Shown piece by piece: positions 7,700 to 14,257 of a stretch of 29,416 bases of DNA. The notes beneath the pieces are model-generated. The model ran no database searches. It was not told where the DNA came from and saw only the letters and a list, made by a program, of their open reading frames with translations. Source of the DNA: Candidatus Nanohalarchaeota archaeon. GTDB taxonomy: Archaea; EX4484-52. Both the position numbers and the translations under genes were made by a program. Position 1 is the stretch's first letter. Every line of letters begins with the position of its first letter. Where the stretch lies: assembly GCA_003660905.1 (NCBI GenBank), contig QMVB01000002.1:1-29416 (forward strand). The letters are read 5' to 3'.

Positions 7700-8752
7700 T
7701 CACTTTATTTCTTTTCTATATACTGTCTGCACAGGAAAAGGAATCCCTATGCCTGCTTTTTTGAATTCCCTGTTTATCTGCGTGTTCAGTTTGTCCTTGG
7801 CTTCGAATTGTTTGTACGGGCTTTCAACCCATGTAATCAATACAAAGTCCAGGCTCCAGTCGCCATGATTCGTGAAGAACACGCTCGCTTTTGGCTCATC
7901 TAATATGATATCAACATTTTTTGCGCACTTTAGCAGTGTTTTTTTTACTAGCTCGATATTGGTCCCGTATTCTACGCCTATAGGGATTTTTACCTTGATG
8001 TTTGCCTTCGGCTCATCGTAATTGATTATTTTTGAATTTGCAATAACGCTGTTTGGAATAATTATCATTGTTTCATCAAATGTTTTTATGCGCGTGCTTC
8101 TCAGACCGATTTCAACAACATCCCCAATGTCTCCGTCTTCAAGCTTTATCCGGTTTCCTACCTTGAACGGCTTGTCTGCATACACCGAAAGACCGCCGAA
8201 AACATTGCCCAAAGTATCCTTTGCTGCAAAGGCAATAGCGAATCCTGCGATTCCGGCAGAAGCCAAAAGAGGCGCTATGTCAATGTCCCATATCATGAAA
8301 AACACGCCCATGAACAAAAAGATGATAATTAAATTCAGTATGTTCTTTGCCAGAGGAAGCAGTTCGTCGTCAAGCTTCGTTTTTGTTTTGGAAACTATTT
8401 TTGGCACAATGTCACTCATCAGTATTTTTGACAGGCGGAATGATGCAAGCATCCAGATAAGAAGCGCCATTGTTTTAAGAATGTCTGCGCTGAATGCAAT
8501 TTTTCCGCCGCTTGCCCCAAGCACCCGGATTGAAAAGAAAAATCCTGCCAAAACAAAGGATATATACAGCGGTTTTTTCAAAACATGGATTATTTTGTCA
8601 TCTATATTTGTTTTTGTCCTTCCCGCAAGGTGAAGCAGTATTTTTTCAAGTAAAAAATTAACTACAAGACCAATCATGCAAAAAAGAAAAAAAACCACAA
8701 ATCCATCAAAAACGGGATTTTTCCCGAAGAGATTTATAAATTCATTAAGCAT
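7700..8752 (-). CDS. Small-conductance mechanosensitive channel (MscS family)
   Basis: 350 aa. Several N-terminal membrane helices precede the MscS pore-lining helix and beta domain: ASAGIAGFAIAFAAKDTLGN, then FGGLSVYADKPFKVGNRI, then IGLRSTRIKTFDETMIIIPN. These are the glycine/alanine-rich TM3 and the conserved beta-domain boundary. The C-terminus is the mixed alpha/beta vestibule. The role is release of osmolytes under membrane tension. It is the first gene of an operon with the site-2 protease. Its ATG at 8752 is about 24 bp from the TATA-like element at 8773-8780, which it appears to share with the divergent hydrolase gene. Confidence 0.93.
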   Translation of the reverse strand: MLNEFINLFGKNPVFDGFVVFFLFCMIGLVVNFLLEKILLHLAGRTKTNIDDKIIHVLKKPLYISFVLAGFFFSIRVLGASGGKIAFSADILKTMALLIWMLASFRLSKILMSDIVPKIVSKTKTKLDDELLPLAKNILNLIIIFLFMGVFFMIWDIDIAPLLASAGIAGFAIAFAAKDTLGNVFGGLSVYADKPFKVGNRIKLEDGDIGDVVEIGLRSTRIKTFDETMIIIPNSVIANSKIINYDEPKANIKVKIPIGVEYGTNIELVKKTLLKCAKNVDIILDEPKASVFFTNHGDWSLDFVLITWVESPYKQFEAKDKLNTQINREFKKAGIGIPFPVQTVYRKEIK

Positions 8753-8760
8753 GACGTTAA

Positions 8761-8780
8761 TATAAATTAAATTTTATATA
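8761..8780. promoter_or_regulatory. Shared bidirectional TATA-like element
   Basis: TATAAATTAAATTTTATATA is a near-palindrome. TTTATATA at 8773-8780 lies about 24 bp from the MscS ATG (8752) and about 26 bp from an in-frame ATA at 8802, which begins the best reading of the divergent gene. The arrangement is the same as at 2657-2669 and 18806-18818. Confidence 0.5.
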
Positions 8781-8801
8781 CTTATTTGACAGGATAGCAA
8801 T

Positions 8802-9296
8802 ATAGCAGATTTACTAATAATAATTGACATGCAGGAAGGATTCAGGTGCGCTCTGTTGGAGCAAATAATTCCCAATGTTAAACAGTTGATTGAAAAATTC
8901 AATGGAAAGATCATATTTTCCTGCTTTGAAAATCAAAAACGCAGCATGTTTGAGACTTCATTGAAATGGAAGTCATTTCAAAGCAAAAAGGAAAAGCTTC
9001 TCCTGGATGAATTTAAGAAATATGGATTTCCTCTCTATTGGCACAATTCTTATACTGTTCTCAACAAGGAGCTTTTGGATTATATCAATGAAAATAAATT
9101 CAGCAATATTTATTTAAGCGGAATATACACAGATGTTTGCATAGTAAATACAGCCATGGATGGCTTTGATTCCAGCCTGAAGATGAAAGTGGTTGCTGAC
9201 TGCTGCACCTCTTTGCATTCAGAAAAGCACTATGAAATGGCGATGGACAGCATCAGGCATATTATCGGGAAAAACAACGTTAAATTACATTTTTAG
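8802..9296 (+). CDS. Isochorismatase-family cysteine hydrolase with non-canonical start
   Basis: 164 aa if started at ATA 8802. The first ATG (8829) leaves 155 aa but cuts off LLIIID, the strand carrying the catalytic Asp of this family (here IIIDMQEGF). The frame is open back to a TGA at 8787 and has no ATG, GTG or TTG before 8829. ATA 8802 is about 26 bp after a TATA-like box, where a leaderless mRNA would begin. The nucleophile region is intact: LSGIYTDVCIVNTA with Cys about 113, then VVADCCTS. The catalytic Lys position reads His (WHNSY, about residue 81). Family members hydrolyse small amides such as nicotinamide; the substrate is unknown. A sequencing error at the start codon is possible. 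Confidence 0.75.
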   Translation: MADLLIIIDMQEGFRCALLEQIIPNVKQLIEKFNGKIIFSCFENQKRSMFETSLKWKSFQSKKEKLLLDEFKKYGFPLYWHNSYTVLNKELLDYINENKFSNIYLSGIYTDVCIVNTAMDGFDSSLKMKVVADCCTSLHSEKHYEMAMDSIRHIIGKNNVKLHF

Positions 9297-9345
9297 ATTT
9301 CATAGAGTGAAGATTAGTTGATGCAATTAAACCAAATCAGTAGAT

Positions 9346-9618
9346 TTACCAGTCTATATTGTCCAGTTCCCGTTCAATATCGTCCAATTCCTCATCACCC
9401 ATATCAGTTTGCATTTGGTCAATATTTACTGTATCTATATTTAGGTCATCTTCTGTTGTTGTTTTGTCGCCAATATCTGTTTTTACAGGATGAGTTGCAT
9501 TACCATATTCATTGCCAGATACTGCTTTGTCTGTATTTTTATTGGTGCATCCCGCTGATGCAAATATAATAGACAATACTATTGTTAAAGCAATTATTCT
9601 TATTAATTTTTTATTCAT
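9346..9618 (-). CDS. Small acidic lipoprotein
   Basis: 90 aa from ATG 9618, chosen because GGTGAT lies 5 nt upstream. Upstream in-frame starts fall inside the preceding gene. MNKKLIRIIALTIVLSIIFA, then SAGC, is a classic lipoprotein signal with lipidated Cys about 23. The mature part is hydrophilic and ends in an acidic helix (DMGDEELDDIERELDNIDW). There is no recognised family. It lies 16 nt after the secreted coiled-coil gene, so the two are co-transcribed. The acidic tail next to a Lys-rich coiled coil suggests the two products could bind each other outside the cell. Confidence 0.65.
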   Translation of the reverse strand: MNKKLIRIIALTIVLSIIFASAGCTNKNTDKAVSGNEYGNATHPVKTDIGDKTTTEDDLNIDTVNIDQMQTDMGDEELDDIERELDNIDW

Positions 9619-9634
9619 TTTTATCACCATTAGT

Positions 9635-11230
9635 TTAGCTGTTTCCCTTTTCGTCTGTGCCACCAGATGCTTCTGTTTCAACAACTTCATATTGTTCATT
9701 GCCTAAAAGTTCAGGATCTGTTGCTGTTACGACTGTTTTGACAATGTTGCCCTTGAGTTTTCTTATGTCTTTTGCAATCTCAATTATAATCCTATGCGCT
9801 TTTTTCAGGTTGTTATTTACTGCTCTGGCAAGACCATCTGCTTTCTTTAACTTTGATTTTATTTCTTCTTTTTGCTCTTCAGTTAGGTTTGCATTGTTGA
9901 GCAGGATATCATGCGCTTCCCTTATCAGGGTTTCTGCCTGTTTTGTTTTTTCCTTGGCATCTACTATATTCTGGCTGTAGAGAGATATCTTTTTTTCTAT
10001 TGCTATTGTATTAATTCCGCCATCCTGCATATTTGCAACAGTCTGGTCCATTCGCTCTTCCAGATGCTCTGCTCTTTTTACAAGCCCCCATACTTTTGCA
10101 TGAACCAGTCTTGCTCTCCATACATTTTCCCAGTGCTTTCTTTTAGCCCAGACAGTTCTTACTTTCTTTGCGGCATCCTTTAATTCTTCCTTTGTCTGGG
10201 CGTTCTTTGCCTCTGTTTTTGCATCAGTTAATTCAGCAATTGCCGCATTAATGTTTGCAATGATTTCATCTGCCCTTGTCTGGTTTATATTTTCTTCACT
10301 TTCAATCCTGTGCTTGATTTTGCTCAAGTGATTAATCAGCATTTCTGCGCTTTTGGCGACAGCGTCATTTGCATGCTCCTGCGCTTGTTCTCTTAGCTTC
10401 TCGCACTCGGGACTGTCAGAGCTGTTGCATTCTTTTAGTTTTTTCTTTACTGCGAGGAATTTTGCGTATCTGTTTCTGTAGTCATCCTTTATTTTTACAT
10501 AATTCTGCTTTGCTATCATGTAGTCCTTTTCAGCTTTCAGGAGCTTTTGCTTTGCTATTATTCTTTTTTTGTTTACAAGCACTTTTTTCGTCTTTACAAG
10601 CCGGTAGTTTTTCATTTTTTCCTGCATTTCCGCATTGTTTAATTGCAGCATTTGTTCCTGCTGAGCTCTTGAAAGATGAGAAAACACATTTGCCTTTTCT
10701 TCAGTTAATGCCTTTATTTTCTCTTCTGCACCAGGGTTATTTTTAATGGCGCTGTCTATTCTTCTTAATCTCCAGTCCGGGATTTTTTCAGCAACGCCTG
10801 CGCCAATAGCCTCACGACTCCTCAGAAGCTGAGTATTGGTTGTTCTTTTCACAATCTGTGCTGAAGCTATAAACAATTTGTCGCAGATAGCAACAGGGGT
10901 TTTTACATTTTTTCCTTTCAGGAATTGAACGCAGTTGATTTCTTTTTTCAGCAATTTCATGCATGTTGCTGCCGGCTGCCTGTCAAGGTTGTTTTTTTTT
11001 ATGTAAGTTATGCATTTTGCCAGTCTTGCGTCTGTCCCTAAACCTGTGTTTTGGGCAGTAGTTTGAATGCCATCATTAATAGCAGTAGGCTGAATGCCTT
11101 CTCTAACAATTGGTCTTTTGCCGATTATTCCTGTATTGGAAATTCCTGTTTCGTCTGTTTGCGCAACTGCAAATGGCAAAGCAAGTGCGATTATCATTGT
11201 CACAATTACTATATAATTCATTATCTTCAT
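9635..11230 (-). CDS. Secreted Lys/Glu-rich coiled-coil protein with duplicated Cys motif
   Basis: 531 aa. A signal peptide (MKIMNYIVIVTMIIALALP, then FAVAQ) is followed by a Gly/Thr/Ile-rich linker. Then come two copies of a Cys-bounded motif: CITYIKKNNLDRQPAATC (73-90) and CVQFLKGKNVKTPVAIC (100-116). From about 150 to 505 the chain is almost entirely charged helix with heptad character, ending in a Thr/Glu/Gly-rich tail. The likely role is an extracellular rod or spacer attached to the cell surface, but no known family is recognised. ATG 11230 has GTGAT just upstream. The TATA-like ATTTATAAATAT near 11263-11275 implies a short 5' leader. It is first in an operon with the lipoprotein. Confidence 0.7.
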   Translation of the reverse strand: MKIMNYIVIVTMIIALALPFAVAQTDETGISNTGIIGKRPIVREGIQPTAINDGIQTTAQNTGLGTDARLAKCITYIKKNNLDRQPAATCMKLLKKEINCVQFLKGKNVKTPVAICDKLFIASAQIVKRTTNTQLLRSREAIGAGVAEKIPDWRLRRIDSAIKNNPGAEEKIKALTEEKANVFSHLSRAQQEQMLQLNNAEMQEKMKNYRLVKTKKVLVNKKRIIAKQKLLKAEKDYMIAKQNYVKIKDDYRNRYAKFLAVKKKLKECNSSDSPECEKLREQAQEHANDAVAKSAEMLINHLSKIKHRIESEENINQTRADEIIANINAAIAELTDAKTEAKNAQTKEELKDAAKKVRTVWAKRKHWENVWRARLVHAKVWGLVKRAEHLEERMDQTVANMQDGGINTIAIEKKISLYSQNIVDAKEKTKQAETLIREAHDILLNNANLTEEQKEEIKSKLKKADGLARAVNNNLKKAHRIIIEIAKDIRKLKGNIVKTVVTATDPELLGNEQYEVVETEASGGTDEKGNS

Positions 11231-11284
11231 TTTATCACTTTTTTTATTAATAATTGCAAATTGATATTTATAAATATATGTGGT

Positions 11285-11680
11285 CTATGTTTTACGCAGC
11301 AGGAAAAAGGGCTCATAGTCAATCCTGTTTTTTTTGCATATTTTCTGGATCAAGACATCGTCAGTAACTACGCACACCTTTTTGTTTTTTTTGGTAAAAA
11401 ACAGGGCAAGGGCAATTATGTCAATGTCCGTCCGGCTTAATTTTCCCTTCTTTGAGGCAAACTTTTTCTCCAGTTTTTTCGCAGTTTCCACAAATTCTTC
11501 TTTTGGCTGGACAAAATCAATTCCTTTCTGTTTTTCAACACAGGTAAGGCGTATTTGAGCATCAGGGGATTTTACTTCTTCAATCACAGAATAAGGGCAT
11601 ACATAGATTTTTTGCATTTCAAATAAAAATCCTTCTTTTACAAAGACACAGGTATCAAGAATGTGAAGGATATCATCCAT
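11285..11680 (-). CDS. Nob1-like PIN-domain endoribonuclease, zinc ribbon absent
   Basis: 131 aa from ATG 11680. A TTG at 11689 would overlap the upstream gene. PIN-domain acidic residues are visible in HILDTCVFV, SVIEEVKSP, LSRTDIDIIALAL and VVTDDVLIQ, in the order seen in archaeal Nob1, the nuclease that trims the 3' end of 16S rRNA. Archaeal Nob1 normally continues into a zinc ribbon with two CxxC pairs. Here the protein stops after the PIN fold, with no such Cys pairs. It follows aIF2-beta after 1 nt, a context that fits a role in ribosome maturation. It could instead be another PIN nuclease. Confidence 0.75.
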   Translation of the reverse strand: MDDILHILDTCVFVKEGFLFEMQKIYVCPYSVIEEVKSPDAQIRLTCVEKQKGIDFVQPKEEFVETAKKLEKKFASKKGKLSRTDIDIIALALFFTKKNKKVCVVTDDVLIQKICKKNRIDYEPFFLLRKT

Positions 11681-11681
11681 A

Positions 11682-12083
11682 TTAAACAATTGGGTTTTTT
11701 GCGCCGCACGCTTCGCATTTTATGAATGAGATTCTCCCGATTTTAATGATCGTAGTGTCTGGCTTTTTGCATGTAGGACAAAGCACAAACATTACGACGT
11801 ATTTTTCCAGTTTTTTGTTTGCCAAAGAATTTGGGAATTTTCCGATAAATGTAATTATCATTCCGCTTCGCACGCCTTGGCTTGCAAGTTCAGCTGCCAT
11901 GAATTTTATAAGGTGGTTTGCATCTCTCCTTATTGTTTTTGCAATATCATCAATATTTTTTATTACGGTTTTATTTCCTTCTATGAATGAAGATAATTTT
12001 GGCATGACAAACCTGTCTTTATTGAGCCTGTCTTTTGGGAGTTTGTCTTGCGCTCTCTTCAGAAATTTTTCGTATTCATCCAT
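11682..12083 (-). CDS. Translation initiation factor aIF2 subunit beta
   Basis: 133 aa, full length for the archaeal protein. It is part of the aIF2 trimer that brings initiator tRNA to the small subunit. The central alpha/beta domain shows GNKTVIKNIDDIAKTIRRD, then HLIKFMAAELASQG. The C-terminal zinc ribbon has four Cys in CPTC and CEAC with PDTTIIKIGR between. It lies 19 nt downstream of tRNA-Gln and 1 nt upstream of the PIN gene. No clear separate promoter is visible in the 19-nt gap, so it is probably transcribed together with L10e and tRNA-Gln. Confidence 0.95.
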   Translation of the reverse strand: MDEYEKFLKRAQDKLPKDRLNKDRFVMPKLSSFIEGNKTVIKNIDDIAKTIRRDANHLIKFMAAELASQGVRSGMIITFIGKFPNSLANKKLEKYVVMFVLCPTCKKPDTTIIKIGRISFIKCEACGAKNPIV

Positions 12084-12102
12084 AGTATAAATAAAGCAGT
12101 AT

Positions 12103-12175
12103 TAGCCCTGAGAGGATTCGAACCTCTGTCCACGGGTTCAAAGCCCGCAATGATTGGCCACTACACCACAGGGCT
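12103..12175 (-). tRNA. tRNA-Gln (anticodon UUG)
   Basis: 73 nt. The 5' acceptor AGCCCTG (12175-12169) pairs with CAGGGCT (12110-12104), discriminator A at 12103. The anticodon stem GCGGG/CCCGT encloses loop CTTTGAA with anticodon TTG. The T arm is AGAGG-TTCGAAT-CCTCT. CCA is not encoded. The first 15 nt are also the last codons and stop of the L10e gene. Confidence 0.95.
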
Positions 12176-12688
12176 ATCTTCCACAAGTATTCTCGTTCCT
12201 GTGGGCAGCTTCATCCCTGCTCGCTTTAGTGCAGTTTTTGCATTATCAACATTGATTTTGTCGACATAAAGTTTAATCACTGGTTTTTTTGCAGTTACCC
12301 GTGCCGCTGTTGATTTTGGCTTTCCGAATGGATGAGCCATTCCCTGGTAAAAACGATCTGCCTGGGCAATAGCTGCCTGTGCATGCTCTCTTAGTATATG
12401 ATGCGGGTAAACCACCACTTTTAGGAAAAAGAAATTTGACTTTTTCTTTATATATGAATTTGAAGCGACTCTCGCAGCTTCCAGCGCATTGTGCCTTACA
12501 TGCGCATCGTTTTTCAGATACAGAGACAAGCACATATCATATTTTTTCTTGGTGCCCATTTCAAATAACTTTAATTTCATCCCAGGAACGCCTTTTATGT
12601 AGTTCTTTTTATGGACTTTAATGGCTCTTCTGGTATATGGTCGTTTATTGTCCATGTTTCTGTATATTCTTGCAGGTCTCAATCCCAT
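12161..12688 (-). CDS. rpl10e: Large-subunit ribosomal protein L10e (L16/L10AE family)
   Basis: 175 aa from ATG 12688, with GTGAT 4 nt upstream. MGLRPARIYR, then YTRRAIKVHKKNYIKGVPG, LEAARVASNSYIKK, VVYPHHILREH and DRFYQGMAHPFGKP, are the conserved blocks of the archaeal and eukaryotic family that binds 23S rRNA near the peptidyl-transferase and GTPase regions. The length is usual. The final residues DSPVV and the TAG stop (12163-12161) lie within tRNA-Gln, a 15-nt same-strand overlap. A TATA-like run at about 12702-12716 precedes it. Confidence 0.96.
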   Translation of the reverse strand: MGLRPARIYRNMDNKRPYTRRAIKVHKKNYIKGVPGMKLKLFEMGTKKKYDMCLSLYLKNDAHVRHNALEAARVASNSYIKKKSNFFFLKVVVYPHHILREHAQAAIAQADRFYQGMAHPFGKPKSTAARVTAKKPVIKLYVDKINVDNAKTALKRAGMKLPTGTRILVEDSPVV

Positions 12689-12834
12689 TTTAATCACATT
12701 GCTATATTATATATATCCTTCATTATTGCTAATAGTATCTTTTTTAAACTTTATACACGAGTGTGCTGTTTTTTGGCAGTAAGTATATTTTCTTGCACTC
12801 AGTGCGGAATTAGCTTTTCTTTTTTCTTGCGGCG

Positions 12835-12859
12835 AATTCCTTTGTTCACTCACTTTTAA
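12835..12859 (-). other. Conserved tRNA trailer element after tRNA-Thr
   Basis: This is the second copy of the 25-nt element found after tRNA-Leu (3680-3704), differing at 2 positions (C/T and G/A). It starts at the first base after the discriminator. Its GGAATT end (12840-12835) can pair perfectly with AATTCC at 12811-12806, giving a trailer hairpin. Beyond it, GCACTCAGTGC (12795-12805) is a short palindrome. The rest of the gap to L10e holds only that gene's promoter. Confidence 0.5.
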
Positions 12860-12968
12860 AGCCTTGAGAGGGATTTGAACCCCCGACCGCGTGATTTCCT
12901 GGTGTGTTTTCACGCATACGAGTTTCGCGCATACAAGTCACGCGCTCTACCAACTGAGCTATCAAGGC
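12860..12968 (-). tRNA. tRNA-Thr (anticodon UGU) with 36-nt intron
   Basis: Acceptor GCCTTGA (12968-12962) pairs with TCAAGGC (12867-12861); discriminator U at 12860, common for archaeal tRNA-Thr. The anticodon stem CGTGA/TCACG encloses loop CTTGTAA once the intron between positions 37 and 38 is removed, giving anticodon TGT. The mature length is 73 nt. TTATAAAAAC at about 13002-12993, overlapping the end of the S2 gene, is a plausible TATA box. Confidence 0.93.
12896..12931 (-). other. tRNA-Thr intron at position 37/38
   Basis: 36 nt. The junction fits a bulge-helix-bulge. The outer helix is CGTGA/TCACG. The 4-bp central helix is exon CTTG with intron CAGG (one G-U). The 3-nt bulges are TA^T on the 5' side and AA^A on the 3' side, cut sites marked. 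The inner helix is not obvious, so the intron side may be relaxed. Confidence 0.85.
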
Positions 12969-12997
12969 AGTATGTATAAAAGAGAATAAAAAAGTTT

Positions 12998-13783
12998 TTA
13001 TAACTTCGTATCTTCAGCGCTCATTTCAAAGTCTTCAAGACTAAACTTAAATTCTGCGTCTCCCTTTATTGTTTTGTTTTCTTTCAGCAATTCCTTGGCG
13101 AGAATGTAGAAGAATAGTGCAATTGATTTTCTTCCCTTGTTATTTAGCGGAATTACAAAATCAACCAATCTCGGAAAATTATAGGTATCGCAGAGGCATA
13201 CAACAGGGATATTTATCTTATAGGCTTCTTCTATTGCCTGCTTGTCTCCGTAAGGGTCGCACGCAATAAGGATTTTCGGTTCAAAATATTCTCTGTATGC
13301 CGGGTTCGAAAGCATTCCAGGCATGAATCGTCCGTAAACTGTTTTTGCACCTGTTGCTTTTCCGAGCGTTGCAACGGCTTTGTGCCCGTTTTTTTTTCTG
13401 CTTACTGCCAGAATTTCATTAGGCTTATACCGGGACAGCCATTTTATAATCATTTGAATTCTTTCCTCTATTTTTTTCAAATCAAATATGCAAAGTCCGT
13501 CTGCTCTTATTTTGTAGATGAAAGGCATCATTATTTTTAGTTTCCTGCTCATTCCAATATATATTCCGGAAGCCAGGTATATGTCCTGGTTTACAAACAA
13601 GGTCTTTGTTTTTTCGTTCATCTGACCTTCTCCTTCCTTTATAGCTGTTTCTTTTGGTGTTTTTTCAGGCAAGGTTTTTGGTGTTTTTTTCTCTACAATT
13701 TCTTTTTTTGAAGAAATGGATTTTGTTTTGTCTTCAGCATCGCTTTTTGTTGTCTTTGCATCTTCTTTGTCGCTCATAACCAT
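12998..13783 (-). CDS. rpsB: Small-subunit ribosomal protein S2 (uS2), archaeal type
   Basis: 261 aa. The conserved core starts near residue 60: LFVNQDIYLASGIYIG, then IRADGLCIFDLKKIEERI, GRFMPGMLSNP, PKILIACDPYGDKQAIEEA, IPVVCLCDTYN and VDFVIPLNNKGRKSIALFFY. It is preceded by about 58 residues of Lys/Glu/Thr/Ser-rich low-complexity sequence, longer than the usual archaeal protein of about 200 aa. A TATA-like stretch near 13800-13808 favours ATG 13783 or 13777 as a near-leaderless start; either gives the same core. The divergent pth2 lies 93 bp away with its own TATA box. Confidence 0.95.
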   Translation of the reverse strand: MVMSDKEDAKTTKSDAEDKTKSISSKKEIVEKKTPKTLPEKTPKETAIKEGEGQMNEKTKTLFVNQDIYLASGIYIGMSRKLKIMMPFIYKIRADGLCIFDLKKIEERIQMIIKWLSRYKPNEILAVSRKKNGHKAVATLGKATGAKTVYGRFMPGMLSNPAYREYFEPKILIACDPYGDKQAIEEAYKINIPVVCLCDTYNFPRLVDFVIPLNNKGRKSIALFFYILAKELLKENKTIKGDAEFKFSLEDFEMSAEDTKL

Positions 13784-13876
13784 ATCTTTTGAATACTTTT
13801 AAAAATATATTGTATTCTCGAACACAATTGTTTCATCATAAAAAGTATTAAATAAACAATACTTACTTTATTTACA

Positions 13877-14215
13877 ATGAAACAGGTACTTATTGTAAGG
13901 ACAGACATCAAGATGGGGAAAGGCAAAATTGCTGCTCAATGCGCTCATGCAAGCATAAGTGCATATGAAAAAACTCCATTTGCAAAAAAAAACCTGTGGA
14001 AGATAAGCGGGCAGAAAAAGATTGTCCTAAAGGCAGACAGCGAAAAAGAGCTTAGAGATATCGAAAAGACAGCCCAAATGAAAAATATAAAGACGGCATT
14101 GATAAGGGATGCAGGCCACACGCAGGTTGAACCAAATACAGTTACGGCACTGGGGATAGGCCCTGATGAAGATGGAAAAATTGATGAGATTGTCAGGAAA
14201 TTGAAACTGCTGTAA
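13877..14215 (+). CDS. pth2: Peptidyl-tRNA hydrolase Pth2
   Basis: 112 aa, the normal length of the archaeal/eukaryotic Pth2 family, which releases peptides from prematurely dropped peptidyl-tRNA. Family blocks seen are VLIVRTDIKMGKGKIAAQCA, then HAS, W near residue 41, KIVLKADSEKEL, IRDAGHTQVEPNTVTALGIG and GPDEDGKIDEI. ATTAAATAA at 13846-13854 is centred 27 bp before ATG 13877, so the mRNA is probably leaderless. Confidence 0.97.
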   Translation: MKQVLIVRTDIKMGKGKIAAQCAHASISAYEKTPFAKKNLWKISGQKKIVLKADSEKELRDIEKTAQMKNIKTALIRDAGHTQVEPNTVTALGIGPDEDGKIDEIVRKLKLL

Positions 14216-14257
14216 TGCTATTAATTGGTGCGACACGCAAGATGATTGTGGATTTAT

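Noticed and set aside
9657..10746. Long plus-strand open frames opposite the coiled-coil gene
   Set aside because: They are antisense shadows of a Lys/Glu-rich coding region, with Ser/Phe/Leu-rich composition and no motifs.
12699..12834. Independent small RNA between tRNA-Thr and L10e
   Set aside because: Apart from the trailer hairpin and a short palindrome at 12795-12805, I see no box motifs or promoter that would support a separate RNA gene.
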